Assembly (NCBI GenBank): GCA_944320725.1
Contig: CALUIM010000004.1
Span: 1-64,000, forward strand
From: an uncultured Coriobacteriaceae bacterium
Lineage (GTDB): Bacteria > Actinomycetota > Coriobacteriia > Coriobacteriales > Coriobacteriaceae
Length of the DNA: 64,000 bases
Reading direction: 5' to 3'
In this document: positions 32,876 through 42,890 of the stretch, piece after piece
Layout of the letters: every line of letters starts with the position of its first letter
Position numbering within the stretch: position 1 is the first letter of the stretch
The notes under the pieces: generated by a model
Told to the model about the DNA's origin: nothing
Databases searched by the model: none
What the model saw: only the letters and a program-made list of their open reading frames with translations
Program-made: the position numbers and the translations under genes

Positions 32876-33359
32876 AAATACCGAGCTGTTGTTGGAAGAC
32901 GCCGAGGTGCGCGACATCTGTGCCCAGGTCCTCGAAGCGGAAGGGGTCGCACGTCCCGTTGAGATCTCGGTGAGCTTTGTCGTTGACGATACCATTCACG
33001 AGCTCAATCGCACCTGGCGCGGCATTGATCGCGTCACGGACGTCTTGTCGTTTGAATGCGACGCTGCAGATGACCCCGCTATTCCAAACAACGAGCTTGT
33101 TGAGCTGGGTGATATCATCCTTGCTCCGGCGCAGATCGCTCGCCAGGCGCCAGGATTTAACAACACGCCTGCCGATGAGTGCCGCCTTATGCTCGTGCAC
33201 GGTTTGCTGCACCTGCTGGGATACGACCATATTGCAGATGATGAAGCCGTTGTCATGGAGGCTCGTGAGGACGAGCTGCTGCGCGCGCTGGCAGTGGCGC
33301 GTGGCGACGATGCGGACGCGGTGAGCGTGGGGCCCACGACGAACCATGCGCACGATTAA
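32850..33359 (+). CDS. ybeY: Endoribonuclease/rRNA maturation factor YbeY
   Basis: 169 residues, ATG at 32850 within phoH, with AAGGAGG upstream. Family motifs: NRTWRGIDRVTDVLSF and the metal site HGLLHLLGYDH. It functions in 16S rRNA 3'-end maturation and ribosome quality control. The C-terminus carries an extra acidic tail of about 25 residues. Co-transcribed with phoH, dgkA and era. Confidence 0.95.
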   Translation: MNVLIARDENTELLLEDAEVRDICAQVLEAEGVARPVEISVSFVVDDTIHELNRTWRGIDRVTDVLSFECDAADDPAIPNNELVELGDIILAPAQIARQAPGFNNTPADECRLMLVHGLLHLLGYDHIADDEAVVMEAREDELLRALAVARGDDADAVSVGPTTNHAHD

Positions 33360-33373
33360 GGTAGGGAGGCATC

Positions 33374-33751
33374 ATGATTCCCGGTTCGAATAAAGACCAC
33401 CCTGGATTTCTTGAATCGTTTCGCTATGCCCTCGAAGGGTTTATCACCGCGGTCGCAACTGAGCGCAACATCAAGGTGCAGCTCCTCGTTGGGGCGCTTG
33501 CCATCATCGCCGGTATCGTGCTGAGGATCGACGCGTTGTCGTGGGCACTCATAACGCTCTGCATTGGCTTGGTGCTCTTTGCCGAGCTTGTGAACACCGC
33601 GATCGAGGCAATCGTCGACCTGGCAACGCAGGAGATCCATCCCTTGGCGAAGCGGGCGAAGGATATCGCGGCGGCGAGCGTGTTCATGCTCGCTATCATG
33701 GCGGCGATTGTGGGGTTGATCGTGTTTGGCCATGCGCTTGGCCTGTGCTAG
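33374..33751 (+). CDS. dgkA: Diacylglycerol/undecaprenol kinase family protein
   Basis: 125 residues with three hydrophobic helices. Family motif NTAIEAIVDLATQEIHPLAKRAKDIAAASV with the catalytic Glu and metal-binding residues. In Gram-positive bacteria members of this family mostly phosphorylate undecaprenol for cell-wall precursor recycling. The location between ybeY and era is common in Gram-positives. Confidence 0.92.
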   Translation: MIPGSNKDHPGFLESFRYALEGFITAVATERNIKVQLLVGALAIIAGIVLRIDALSWALITLCIGLVLFAELVNTAIEAIVDLATQEIHPLAKRAKDIAAASVFMLAIMAAIVGLIVFGHALGLC

Positions 33752-33768
33752 CACATGAGGAGCATAAC

Positions 33769-34770
33769 GTGGACGAGATGATTGAATTTGATCCGTTTGA
33801 GGGTATGAGCGACGACGAGATCGATGCCATGGCATCTGAGGCGGAGGCCCCGTGTTTTGCGCCGCAGGACGGCTCCGGGTTTCGCAGCGGCTTCGTTGCG
33901 CTGGTTGGCAGACCCAATTCGGGCAAATCCACCCTGCTGAATGCGTTGCTGGGGGAGAAGGTTGCCATTACCTCGCCGGTGGCGCAGACCACGCGTCGGC
34001 GCATGCGCGGCGTCATCAACCGCGACGACTGCCAGATCGTCTTCGTGGATACGCCGGGTTTGCATAAGCCCAAAGACTCGCTTGGAAGCGAGCTCAACCG
34101 CAGCGCCCTTGCCGAACTTGGCGATGTCGACGTGGTTGCGCTGCTCATCGATGCAACTAAGCCTATCGGTCGTGGCGACACGTGGGTGGCCGAGCGCGTG
34201 GCAAAGAGTCCGGCGGCAAAGGTCTTGGTGCTCACGAAGCTCGATCTTGCTACGCCCGAGATGGTGGCCCGCCAGCTTGATGCCGCGCGTGAGCTCATGG
34301 AATTTGACGACGAAATCGCCACGTCGTCGGTTGCGGGGTTCAACGTCGATGCGTTTGTCGACGTAGTTGCAAAGTACCTGCCATACGGACCGCATTGGTT
34401 CCCGGTTGGCATGTCTACCGATGCCACCGACGAGTCCATCGTGGCAGAGTTTGTGCGCGAAAAGGTGCTGCTCCGTACGAAGGAGGAGGTGCCGCATGCG
34501 GTTGGCGTTGCCTGCGACGAGCTCTCGTTCAAGAAAGGCGGGCGCGTGCTCGTGGCGCGTGCGACCATCTATGTGGAGCGTGAGGGGCAGAAGGGCATCA
34601 TCATCGGCAAGCGCGGACATGTCTTGAAATCCATTGGCATCGATGCCCGTCGTGATCTTGAGCGTCTTTTCAACTGCACGGTCTCGCTTGAGCTCGAGGT
34701 ACGCGTCAAACCCGATTGGCGCCAGGATGCCCGTGAGATTCGCCGCTTTGGCTACAGCGCCGACGATTAA
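33769..34770 (+). CDS. era: GTPase Era
   Basis: 333 residues from a GTG at 33769 with GAGGAGC upstream. An acidic N-terminal extension of about 40 residues precedes the G domain: LVGRPNSGKSTLLNAL (G1), VDTPGLHKPKD (G3), LTKLDLATPE (G4). The C-terminal KH domain has IIIGKRGHVLKSIGIDARRDLE. It binds 16S rRNA and the 30S subunit during assembly. The acidic extension is longer than in most Era proteins. Confidence 0.93.
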   Translation: MDEMIEFDPFEGMSDDEIDAMASEAEAPCFAPQDGSGFRSGFVALVGRPNSGKSTLLNALLGEKVAITSPVAQTTRRRMRGVINRDDCQIVFVDTPGLHKPKDSLGSELNRSALAELGDVDVVALLIDATKPIGRGDTWVAERVAKSPAAKVLVLTKLDLATPEMVARQLDAARELMEFDDEIATSSVAGFNVDAFVDVVAKYLPYGPHWFPVGMSTDATDESIVAEFVREKVLLRTKEEVPHAVGVACDELSFKKGGRVLVARATIYVEREGQKGIIIGKRGHVLKSIGIDARRDLERLFNCTVSLELEVRVKPDWRQDAREIRRFGYSADD

Positions 34771-34772
34771 CC

Positions 34773-35531
34773 ATGGCGAGCCGGACGTATCGTTGCGAAG
34801 CGCTCGTCCTCGACAAGACGAAGTTGGGGGAGAGCGACGTCATCTTCACGATGCTCGCCGCCTCGGGCGAGCAGATTCGCGCCGTGGGCAAGGGGGCGCG
34901 CAAGCCGGGAAGCCGCCTGGCGGCCCGACTTGAGCTGGGATGTTCCGCAGATGTGCTCTTTGCTCGCGGCAAAAGCCTCGATATCGTCTCGCAAGCGGAG
35001 CTGGTTGCCGCCCCGTTGGGTGCTGCGCCATCGTATGCGCTGCTTTCGGCTGCCAGCGCCGTGCTGGAAATCGCGCGCATTTGCTCGTTTGAAGATGCAC
35101 AGGATCCGTTCGTCTATCCCATAACAGCGCGCGCGCTCGAGGTGCTGGGAGGTACCCTGTGCGGAGAGCTTGATAGCGCGCATCTTGATCTCCTTGTTGC
35201 TGCCTATGCCTTCAAACTGCTGTCGCATATGGGGTATCGACCCGATCTTTCGTGCTGTGTTGCCTGCGGTGATGAGGCGGTGAGCTATTTCTCGGCTGCG
35301 GCGGGAGGGCTGTTGTGCGCGTCCTGCGCAACAAGCATCCCCGGCGCCGAAGCGATCGACGCGGCAACCGTAGCATGGCTGCGCGCCCTCATGAACTATC
35401 GATTCGACGAGCTCGCTGCATGCGCCATCGAAGCGTCGCAGGCAACCTTGCTGCTCGCCTTTGCGCACACCTGGTGCGCTACCCATCTCGATGCGCATCT
35501 GCGCGCGTTCGAATTTCTCCTTGGTTTTTAG
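34773..35531 (+). CDS. recO: DNA repair protein RecO
   Basis: 252 residues, start two bases after era. N-terminal OB-fold (YRCEALVLDKTKLGESDVIF, then AVGKGARKPGSRLAARLEL), helical middle, and a zinc finger (CCVACGDE with a later LCASCA). RecO loads RecA onto SSB-coated DNA with RecR. The era-recO pairing is common. Confidence 0.93.
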   Translation: MASRTYRCEALVLDKTKLGESDVIFTMLAASGEQIRAVGKGARKPGSRLAARLELGCSADVLFARGKSLDIVSQAELVAAPLGAAPSYALLSAASAVLEIARICSFEDAQDPFVYPITARALEVLGGTLCGELDSAHLDLLVAAYAFKLLSHMGYRPDLSCCVACGDEAVSYFSAAAGGLLCASCATSIPGAEAIDAATVAWLRALMNYRFDELAACAIEASQATLLLAFAHTWCATHLDAHLRAFEFLLGF

Positions 35532-35544
35532 TATTTTGTGCAGG

Positions 35545-35574
35545 TTACGAGGACGACGCGCGTTGTGGTACCAT
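35545..35574 (+). promoter_or_regulatory. Candidate promoter of rpsO
   Basis: TTACGA (35545-35550), 18-bp spacer, TACCAT (35569-35574) with TG one base before it. About 85 bases of leader precede rpsO. Confidence 0.4.
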
Positions 35575-35660
35575 ATCGAGCTGTTGGTTTACCCGCACTT
35601 AGAGGTTCGCTGCACCGGCGGCCTCCCAGTGACGGGCGGATATGAGAGAAAGGTGTACAG

Positions 35661-35939
35661 ATGACCGTATCCAAGGAGCGCAAGGCGGAGCTCACCGCCG
35701 AGTATGGTAAGAACGCCCAGGACACCGGTAACCCCAAGGTCCAGGTTGCTATTGCCACCGAGCGCATTCGCGAGCTCACCGAGCACATGAAGACCCACCC
35801 GAAGGACTTCCACACACGCCGCGGTCTGCTCATGATCGTTGGTCGCCGTCGTCGTCTTCTGTCCTACATCAAGAAGAACGACATCATCGAGTATCGTGAA
35901 CTCATCGCGAAGCTCGGTATCCGCGACAACATCCAGTAA
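35661..35939 (+). CDS. rpsO: 30S ribosomal protein S15
   Basis: 92 residues with a typical S15 sequence (KVQVAIATERIRELTEHMKT, RGLLMIVGRRRRLLSYIKK). AGAAAGGTG precedes the start. It binds the central domain of 16S rRNA. It is followed by a terminator and then pnp, the common rpsO-pnp arrangement. Confidence 0.97.
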   Translation: MTVSKERKAELTAEYGKNAQDTGNPKVQVAIATERIRELTEHMKTHPKDFHTRRGLLMIVGRRRRLLSYIKKNDIIEYRELIAKLGIRDNIQ

Positions 35940-35950
35940 GTCGTGCATGC

Positions 35951-35974
35951 AGGAGCCCCACGGGGCTCCTTTTC
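35951..35974 (+). terminator. Terminator between rpsO and pnp
   Basis: 9-bp stem (35951-35959 with 35962-35970) followed by a short T-run. Partial readthrough into pnp is likely, as in other bacteria. Confidence 0.8.
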
Positions 35975-36073
35975 ATGTAGGGGCCTAAGTGAGATGGTCC
36001 TACACCGCCCGGCAATGGTGCTGGGCCCGAAGAAGCCCGTGCACAACGGGGTGCACGGAGATGAAGGAGAGAA

Positions 36074-38344
36074 ATGTCACTTGTAAGCAAAACGTTCGAG
36101 CTGTACGGCAAGACCTATACGCTCGAGGCAGGCGAGCTCGCCAAGCAGGCAACGGGTGCTGCCCTTGTTAAGCAGGGCGACACCACCGCGCTCGTGACCG
36201 TGGTGGTCTCGAAGGAGCGTAAGAACTACGACTTCTTCCCGCTCACGGTCGATTTCAACGAGAAGATGTACGCTGTTGGCCGCATTCCCGGCGGCTATCT
36301 CAAGCGTGAGGGCCGTCCGTCCGAGAAGGCGACGCTGACCGCTCGTATGATCGACCGCCCCATCCGTCCGAGCTTCCCCGATGGCTTCCGTAACGAGGTA
36401 CAGATCGTCGCGACCTCGCTCGTGGCCGATCAGGTGAACCCCATCGATGTCATCTGCACCATGGGCGCTTCGCTCTCGCTCACCTTGGGCGGCGTGCCCT
36501 TCGAGGGCCCGCTTGCATGCGTCCGCATCGCGCGCAACACCGAGACGGGCGAGTTCATCGTGAACCCCACCTACGAGGAGCGCGAGGCGTCTGATCTCGA
36601 TCTCGAGCTCGCCGGCACGCGCGACTTCATCTCCATGGTCGAGGCCGGTGCCAACGAGGTGACCGAGGACGACATGCTCGCCGCCATGAGCTTCGGCCAG
36701 GAGGCCATCGGTGCCTTCTGCGACGCGCAGCTCGCCTTCGTGGAGGAGTGGGAGCGCGTCAACGGCCCGATCGTGCGCAAGGAGTACATCCTCGATGAGC
36801 CGGTGCCCGAGGTTGAGGAGCGCATCTTCGCTCACTACGACGAGATGTACGCCGCGCTTTCCGATGCCGACAAACTCTCCCGCATCGCGCATGTCGAGGA
36901 GCTCAAAGAGCGCATCCGCGCCGAGTTCACCGAGGAGGAGCAGCTCGCATGGGAGCGTGAGATTCCGGTGAACCTTAAGAAGCTCGAAAAGAAGGCCATG
37001 CGCACCATGGTCGTCGAGACCGGTGAGCGCGTTGACGGTCGTGCCGCGAACGAGATTCGTCCCATCATGGTGAAAGATTCGTATCTGCCGCTCGTGCATG
37101 GTTCGGGCCTCTTCCAGCGCGGTCAGACCCAGGTGCTCTCGGTGCTCTCCCTCGGTATGCTGAACGAAGGCCAGCGCCTCGACACCATCGAGCCGGTCGA
37201 TGGCAAGCGCTATATGCACCAGTACAACTTCCCGCCGTTCTGCACCGGTGAGACCGGTCGCATTGGCGCTCCGAAGCGTCGCGAGATTGGCCACGGCAAT
37301 CTTGCTGAGCGCGCCCTGCTGCCCGTCCTTCCCGACGAGAACGAGTTCCCGTACGCTATCCGCGTGGTCTCCGAGGTCATGGAGTCCAACGGCTCGTCTT
37401 CCATGGCGTCCACGTGCGCAAGCTGCCTGGCGCTCATGGACGGCGGCGTGCCCATCAAGCGCCCCGTTTCCGGTATCGCCATGGGCCTCATTCAGGAGGA
37501 GGGCAAGACCGTTGTGCTCTCCGATATCCAGGGTATCGAGGACTTCCTCGGTGATATGGACTTCAAGGTCACCGGTACCGAGCGCGGCATCACGGCGCTC
37601 CAGATGGACAACAAGGCCACCGGTCTTACGTTTGAGATCCTGAAGGCAGCACTTCAGCAGGCCAAGGAAGGCCGCGCGTTCATCTTGGGCAAGATGCTCG
37701 AGGTCATCCCTGCTCCGCGTGAGCAGCTCCGCTCGAGCGCGCCGCGCATCGAGACCATGACCGTGCCCGTGGGCAAGATCCGCGACATCATTGGCAAGGG
37801 CGGCGACACCATCCGCAGCATCCAGGACGAGACGGGCGCCACCATCAACGTCGAGCAGGACGGCACCGTCGTCGTTGGCGGCGTGGGCGAGGCTGCCGAT
37901 ATGGCCATTGCGCGCATCAAGGAGATCGTCCGCGAGCCCGAGGTGGGCGAGGTCTTCGACGGCCGCGTGGTCACGGTTGAGAAGTTTGGTGCCTTCGTGC
38001 GTCTCTTCGGCGATAAGGACGGCCTGCTGCACATCTCCCGTGTTGCCGAGGGCCGTGTTGATCGCGTTGAGGACGTGCTGAACGTTGGCGACGAAGTCAA
38101 GGTGAAGGTCATCGAGGTTAACGATGACGGCAAGGTCTCGCTCGATCGCCTTGATAAGCCTGCTGCGCCTGCTGGTTCCGGTAACGGCGGCAGCCATGAT
38201 GACGGTCGCGGCTTTGGTGGCCGCCCGCGTCGCGATTCCAAGGATCGCGAACATCGTGGCCATGGTCGTGGCAACGGCGATCGCCCGCGTCGTCGTCCGG
38301 GCGACAACGGCAACCGTGCGCCGCGCCGCCATCACGAGGGGTAA
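36074..38344 (+). CDS. pnp: Polyribonucleotide nucleotidyltransferase (PNPase)
   Basis: 756 residues. Two RNase PH domains ([16 protein letters not shown] in the first, [15 protein letters not shown]-type motif and [19 protein letters not shown] in the second), then KH ([16 protein letters not shown]) and S1 ([19 protein letters not shown]). A Gly/Arg-rich basic tail of about 60 residues follows, probably RNA-binding. Phosphorolytic 3'-5' exoribonuclease of the degradosome. AGGAGAG precedes the start. Confidence 0.97.
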   Translation: MSLVSKTFELYGKTYTLEAGELAKQATGAALVKQGDTTALVTVVVSKERKNYDFFPLTVDFNEKMYAVGRIPGGYLKREGRPSEKATLTARMIDRPIRPSFPDGFRNEVQIVATSLVADQVNPIDVICTMGASLSLTLGGVPFEGPLACVRIARNTETGEFIVNPTYEEREASDLDLELAGTRDFISMVEAGANEVTEDDMLAAMSFGQEAIGAFCDAQLAFVEEWERVNGPIVRKEYILDEPVPEVEERIFAHYDEMYAALSDADKLSRIAHVEELKERIRAEFTEEEQLAWEREIPVNLKKLEKKAMRTMVVETGERVDGRAANEIRPIMVKDSYLPLVHGSGLFQRGQTQVLSVLSLGMLNEGQRLDTIEPVDGKRYMHQYNFPPFCTGETGRIGAPKRREIGHGNLAERALLPVLPDENEFPYAIRVVSEVMESNGSSSMASTCASCLALMDGGVPIKRPVSGIAMGLIQEEGKTVVLSDIQGIEDFLGDMDFKVTGTERGITALQMDNKATGLTFEILKAALQQAKEGRAFILGKMLEVIPAPREQLRSSAPRIETMTVPVGKIRDIIGKGGDTIRSIQDETGATINVEQDGTVVVGGVGEAADMAIARIKEIVREPEVGEVFDGRVVTVEKFGAFVRLFGDKDGLLHISRVAEGRVDRVEDVLNVGDEVKVKVIEVNDDGKVSLDRLDKPAAPAGSGNGGSHDDGRGFGGRPRRDSKDREHRGHGRGNGDRPRRRPGDNGNRAPRRHHEG

Positions 38345-38390
38345 GATCTGCTCCATAACCCGGTGCAACGCCGCATGACATGTCATGAAG

Positions 38391-38425
38391 GCAGCCGCAT
38401 GCAGAGATGTGTGCGGCTGCTTTTT
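38391..38425 (+). terminator. Terminator of pnp
   Basis: 9-bp stem (38391-38399 with 38412-38420) followed by five T. Confidence 0.8.
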
Positions 38426-38474
38426 GCATAGCCGCGTGGGCCATGCGCTCATCCTGTGGTACACAGGTGCGCGG

Positions 38475-38504
38475 TGGTTCTGCGTGCGTGAACTTGGATA
38501 CAAT
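38475..38504 (+). promoter_or_regulatory. Candidate promoter of the RNase J gene
   Basis: TACAAT at 38499-38504 in an AT-rich stretch; a weak TGGTTC at 38475-38480 lies 18 bp upstream. The leader to the start at 38591 is about 80 bases. Confidence 0.4.
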
Positions 38505-38590
38505 ATATGTATCTATGCTCAACCTATGACTTGATTCACGGGATTGACCGTGTGCAAAACGTAGATCAAACGAAAGGATATTGCGAAAAC

Positions 38591-40258
38591 ATGGCAAAAA
38601 AGAATCCGCCGTTGCGCGTTATTCCCCTTGGTGGCTTGGACGGCATCGGCAAGAACATGACCGTCATCGAGTGCGGCCCCGATATGGTGCTCATCGACGC
38701 CGGTCTCATGTTTCCCGATGACTCTCAGCCCGGTATCGATTTGGTGTTGCCCGATTACACCTATGTGCTCGAGCATGAGGACAAGCTCCGCGGTATTGTG
38801 GTGACGCACGGCCACGAGGACCATACCGGTGCGTTGCCCTACCTGCTTCAGGACCTCAACAACAAGGTGCCCATCTTCTCGAGTAAGCTCACGCTCGGAT
38901 TCATCGAGGGCAAACTCGCCGAATTCCGCATCAAGGCGCCCAAGTTCCGTGAAGTGAAGGATGGCTCGCATATCGCGTTGGGGCAGATCTCGCTCGATTT
39001 CTTCTCCATGACGCACTCCATTCCTGGTGCGCTGGGTGTCTACATCAAGACGCCGCAGGGCACGGTCATGCACACGGGCGACTTCAAGCTCGATCAGACC
39101 CCCATCGACGGCGTCCGTCCCAACTACGCTGCCATCAACCGGTTCGCCAAGCAAGGCGTTGACCTGCTGCTTTCCGATTCCACCAACGCAACGGTCCCGG
39201 GGTTCACGAAGTCCGAGGCCGAGGTTGGCCCCTCGCTGTACGCTGCCATCAAAAACGCTCCCGGTCGCGTCTTCGTTGCGAGCTTCTCGAGCCACATCCA
39301 TCGTCTCCAGCAGATTTGCGATGCCGCGAAGAGCTGCGGTCGCAAGATCGTGGTCACGGGGCGCTCGATGCTCACGAACACGCGCGTTGCCCGCGAGTTG
39401 GGCTATCTCATGATCGACGAGAAGGACCTCATCGACGCTTACGAGATCAATAACATTCCGGAAGATCAGATCGTGGTCATGTGCACCGGGTCTCAGGGCG
39501 AGCCGCTGTCAGCCCTTTCGCGCATGGCGAACGGCGAGCACAAAACGCTGTCCATGCATGAGGGCGATACCGTCATCATCTCTGCCACGCCAATTCCTGG
39601 CAACGAGAAGGGCGTGCAGCAGGTGATTAACAGCCTCGCCAAGATTGGATGCGACGTGTACGACAAGAGCCGCACACTCGTGCATGTTTCGGGTCATGGC
39701 AGCCAGGAGGAGCTCAAGCTCATGCTCGCCATGGCTAAGCCCACCTACTTCATGCCCGTCCACGGCGAGGCAGTCCATCTTCGCGCGCATGCAGCGCTCG
39801 GTCGCAAGATGGGGATCCCGGCCGATCACATCTTTATTCTCGACAACGGAGATACGCTTGAGATGCGCGGTGGTGTGGTGAAGCTCGGTCCTGCCGTAGA
39901 GTCCGGCGTGGTCTATGTCGACGGCCTGCGCATCGGCGACACCGATCCCATCGTGCTGCGTGACCGCCAGAAGCTCGCGAACGACGGCATGGTCACCGTT
40001 GTCGCGACGGTTTCCCAGAAGCACAAGAAAATCGATGCGGTCGAGTTCTCCGGACGCGGCGTCTCCTTCATCATCGACGATGCTTTCTCCGCCGATGCGA
40101 CGGCAGCCATTCAGAAGATGGTTGCCAAGGGTTCGTTCAACTTCACGAGCAGCGGTACCGATGCGCTGCGCAAGGCAGTGCGCGATTCGGTGTCGAACTT
40201 CATCTGGAACCGCACGCATACGCGTCCCATGATCATCCCGGTTGTCATGGAGGTCTAG
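38591..40258 (+). CDS. rnj: Ribonuclease J
   Basis: 555 residues. Metallo-beta-lactamase/beta-CASP fold: LIDAGLMFPDD, THGHEDHTGALPYLL, HTGDFKLDQTP, SDSTNATVPGFTKSE, and the beta-CASP HVSGHGSQEELKLMLAMAKP and PVHGEAVHLRAHAAL motifs, with the RNase J C-terminal domain. It carries out 5'-3' exo- and endonucleolytic RNA decay. Start chosen at 38591 (MAKKN); an upstream in-frame start at 38507 would sit on the promoter. The ribosome site is distant (AAAGGA about 13 bases away). Confidence 0.94.
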   Translation: MAKKNPPLRVIPLGGLDGIGKNMTVIECGPDMVLIDAGLMFPDDSQPGIDLVLPDYTYVLEHEDKLRGIVVTHGHEDHTGALPYLLQDLNNKVPIFSSKLTLGFIEGKLAEFRIKAPKFREVKDGSHIALGQISLDFFSMTHSIPGALGVYIKTPQGTVMHTGDFKLDQTPIDGVRPNYAAINRFAKQGVDLLLSDSTNATVPGFTKSEAEVGPSLYAAIKNAPGRVFVASFSSHIHRLQQICDAAKSCGRKIVVTGRSMLTNTRVARELGYLMIDEKDLIDAYEINNIPEDQIVVMCTGSQGEPLSALSRMANGEHKTLSMHEGDTVIISATPIPGNEKGVQQVINSLAKIGCDVYDKSRTLVHVSGHGSQEELKLMLAMAKPTYFMPVHGEAVHLRAHAALGRKMGIPADHIFILDNGDTLEMRGGVVKLGPAVESGVVYVDGLRIGDTDPIVLRDRQKLANDGMVTVVATVSQKHKKIDAVEFSGRGVSFIIDDAFSADATAAIQKMVAKGSFNFTSSGTDALRKAVRDSVSNFIWNRTHTRPMIIPVVMEV

Positions 40259-40259
40259 G

Positions 40260-42890
40260 GTGGCGCAGCGCAAGAGTACGGCTTCCGGACAAGCAAAGCG
40301 GGGTGGAGCGGCCGCCTCGAAGAAGCTGCGTGCCAACGCACAGCAGCCTAAGGAAGCGGCCGAGGTACAACCGCTTGTCGACGCAACGTTTGGACGCGAT
40401 ATCGCGGGGCTCGCGCTGGCGGTATTCGCCGTCACATCGCTTATCGCGGTGGTGGCGCCTTCGACTGCACCGGTGACGAGCGCCATCGCCTCGTTTTATC
40501 ACCTTGGCTTCGGCTTAGGCGGCTTCGTGCTGCCCGTGGCGCTGTTGCTCGTCGCGGCGCTCGTGTTTGCACGGCACGAGTCGGCGTTGACCTTCCGGAC
40601 ATCTGTTGGCGTGCTCATCATCTTCTTGTCTGTGATCGCACTGTTGGTGTTACTGCTCATTCCCGGCGAGCTTTCGCTTGCCACGGCGGTTTCTGAGGGG
40701 CAGATCGCTGCAAGCGGGGGTTATATCGGCTTTTTCATTGCTGCCGCGCTTGCCGGTGCCGTGGGAAAGCCCATTGCGATCGTGCTGCTCGTTGGCGCAC
40801 TGCTTGCTGGCGCGATGCTCATCGGCTTCTCGCTGACGGGGTTCGCGCGTGGTGTATATGAACGTGCCTCGGCCCTGTCCGATCGCTGGCATATCGATGT
40901 CAACGAGCATCCCTGGGGAGATGAGATGCCCGAGGAGGCGCCGCGCCGCGCTCGCTCGCTCCATCTTCCGCATCTGTCGTTTGGTCGCAGTGACGATGAT
41001 GCGCTTGAAACGACGGTGCTCGATAACGCGCCGACAACGCTTCTGGATGAACTTGACCAGGAGGATGAGGATGACGATCCGTTCGTAGACGTTTCAGACC
41101 AGGTGGAGCTGGAGCGTGCAAAGACGACCCTCATTCCTGTCGAGGATCGCTATCCTACCGAGCCCGCCGCACCCACCACGGTGCTTGGGCACGACAATGA
41201 TGCCGCGCCTACAACCCTTATCGATCGCTCTTCCGAGCCTCCCATTCCGGCGTTCTTGCGAAAATCGGCGGCTGCGTCAGCCCAGCCGGCCCAAGAGAGC
41301 GCTCAAGAGTCTGCGCGCGCTGTGCCGCCTGAGGCGAGCGAAGATGCCAAGCATTCGCAGGCGCGTCCTGCTGCAACGTCGGATGCAACAGACGCGGCCG
41401 AGGGTGCGCTTGAGCTGCCTCCGGTGTCGATGTTGCGCCATAATCCGCAATCGGCGTCGTCGGCGTCTTCCGATAGCGAGCTTGCTCAGACGGCCGAGTC
41501 GCTTCAGTCCACGCTTGCCGAGTTCAACTTGCATTCACGCGTGGTGGGGTGGATTTCCGGGCCCACGGTTACCACCTTTAAGGTCCAGCCGGGTGAGGGC
41601 GAGCGCGTGAGCCGCATCTCAAGCCTTGAGGACGACATCGCGCTTACGCTCGCCGCCCAGTCGGTGCGCATCTTCGCCCCGATTCCCGGGACATCGCTCG
41701 TGGGTATCGAGATTCCCAATCGCAAGCGCCAAAACGTGTACTTGGGCGATGTGCTGCCGTATGTGAAGGGCGGTCCGCTCGAGCTTGCCATCGGCCGCGA
41801 CGCCGAGGGCTCGCCTATTGTTGCCGATCTCGCCAAGATGCCGCACCTGCTCATTGCTGGTACCACTGGTTCGGGTAAGTCGGTCATGATCAACACCATC
41901 GTCACCACGCTGCTCATGCGTACGCGCCCCGATGACGTGCGGCTGATCATGGTGGACCCCAAGCGCGTCGAGCTCGCGGGATACAACGGTCTACCTCATC
42001 TCTACGTACCGGTGGTCACCGAGCCCAAGCAGGCGGCGAGCGCGCTGCAGTGGGGCGTGTCCGAGATGGAGCGCCGCCTGAAGGTCTTTGAGCGCATCGG
42101 CGTGCGCAATATCGCGACGTTCAACGCCAAGCAACAGGCCGGCGCCTTCGAGCACTACGATAACCCGCCCTCGAAGATGCCCTATCTCGTCATCATCATC
42201 GACGAGCTGTCGGATCTTATGATGGTTGCCGGCAAGGATGTTGAGGCGTCGATTGTTCGTATCGCCCAACTTGGCCGTGCTGCCGGTATTCACCTTATCG
42301 TCGCCACGCAGCGCCCCAGCTCGAACGTCGTTACGGGCCTTATCAAGGCGAACATCACGAACCGCATCGCATTCAATGTCGCGACCGGTATCGATAGCCG
42401 TGTCATCATCGACCAGGTGGGAGCCGAGAAGCTTACGGGTTACGGTGACATGCTGTTCTCTAAGGTCGATTGGGGTAAGCCCAAGCGCATCCAAGGCTGC
42501 TTTGTCTCCGATGAGGAGATCAACGAGATCGTTGAGTTCGTAAAGAGTCAAGGCGAGGCCGACTATCATGAGGAGATCCTTTCGGCAGTGGCTCCGGCCG
42601 CCATGGCAGGCGGCGGGGGAGGGCACGACTCTTCAGATGACGACCCATTAGTGTGGGAGGCTGCACACATTGTTGTGGAGACCGGACTCGGTTCTACCTC
42701 GGGTTTGCAGCGCCGCCTGAAGGTCGGGTATGCTCGTGCTGGTAGAATCATGGATATGCTTGAGGAAAAGGGCATCGTTGGTCCGCCCGATGGTTCGAAG
42801 CCGCGTGAGGTCCTCCTCGACGAGGAAGGTCTTGCCGAGCTCCAGTCCTTCGAACAGCAAGCTCGTGATGATGGGTTAGGAGGCATTTGA
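40260..42890 (+). CDS. ftsK: DNA translocase FtsK/SpoIIIE
   Basis: 876 residues from GTG at 40260 with GGAGG six bases upstream; ATG at 40242 is the alternative. Four hydrophobic helices in the first 200 residues, then a long acidic, Ala/Pro/Thr-rich linker. The motor domain follows: IAGTTGSGKSVMINTI (Walker A), IIIDELSDLMMV (Walker B), ATQRPSSNVVTGLIKANI. A winged-helix gamma domain lies at the end. It pumps chromosome ends out of the closing septum. The stop shares one base with the next start. Confidence 0.95.
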   Translation: MAQRKSTASGQAKRGGAAASKKLRANAQQPKEAAEVQPLVDATFGRDIAGLALAVFAVTSLIAVVAPSTAPVTSAIASFYHLGFGLGGFVLPVALLLVAALVFARHESALTFRTSVGVLIIFLSVIALLVLLLIPGELSLATAVSEGQIAASGGYIGFFIAAALAGAVGKPIAIVLLVGALLAGAMLIGFSLTGFARGVYERASALSDRWHIDVNEHPWGDEMPEEAPRRARSLHLPHLSFGRSDDDALETTVLDNAPTTLLDELDQEDEDDDPFVDVSDQVELERAKTTLIPVEDRYPTEPAAPTTVLGHDNDAAPTTLIDRSSEPPIPAFLRKSAAASAQPAQESAQESARAVPPEASEDAKHSQARPAATSDATDAAEGALELPPVSMLRHNPQSASSASSDSELAQTAESLQSTLAEFNLHSRVVGWISGPTVTTFKVQPGEGERVSRISSLEDDIALTLAAQSVRIFAPIPGTSLVGIEIPNRKRQNVYLGDVLPYVKGGPLELAIGRDAEGSPIVADLAKMPHLLIAGTTGSGKSVMINTIVTTLLMRTRPDDVRLIMVDPKRVELAGYNGLPHLYVPVVTEPKQAASALQWGVSEMERRLKVFERIGVRNIATFNAKQQAGAFEHYDNPPSKMPYLVIIIDELSDLMMVAGKDVEASIVRIAQLGRAAGIHLIVATQRPSSNVVTGLIKANITNRIAFNVATGIDSRVIIDQVGAEKLTGYGDMLFSKVDWGKPKRIQGCFVSDEEINEIVEFVKSQGEADYHEEILSAVAPAAMAGGGGGHDSSDDDPLVWEAAHIVVETGLGSTSGLQRRLKVGYARAGRIMDMLEEKGIVGPPDGSKPREVLLDEEGLAELQSFEQQARDDGLGGI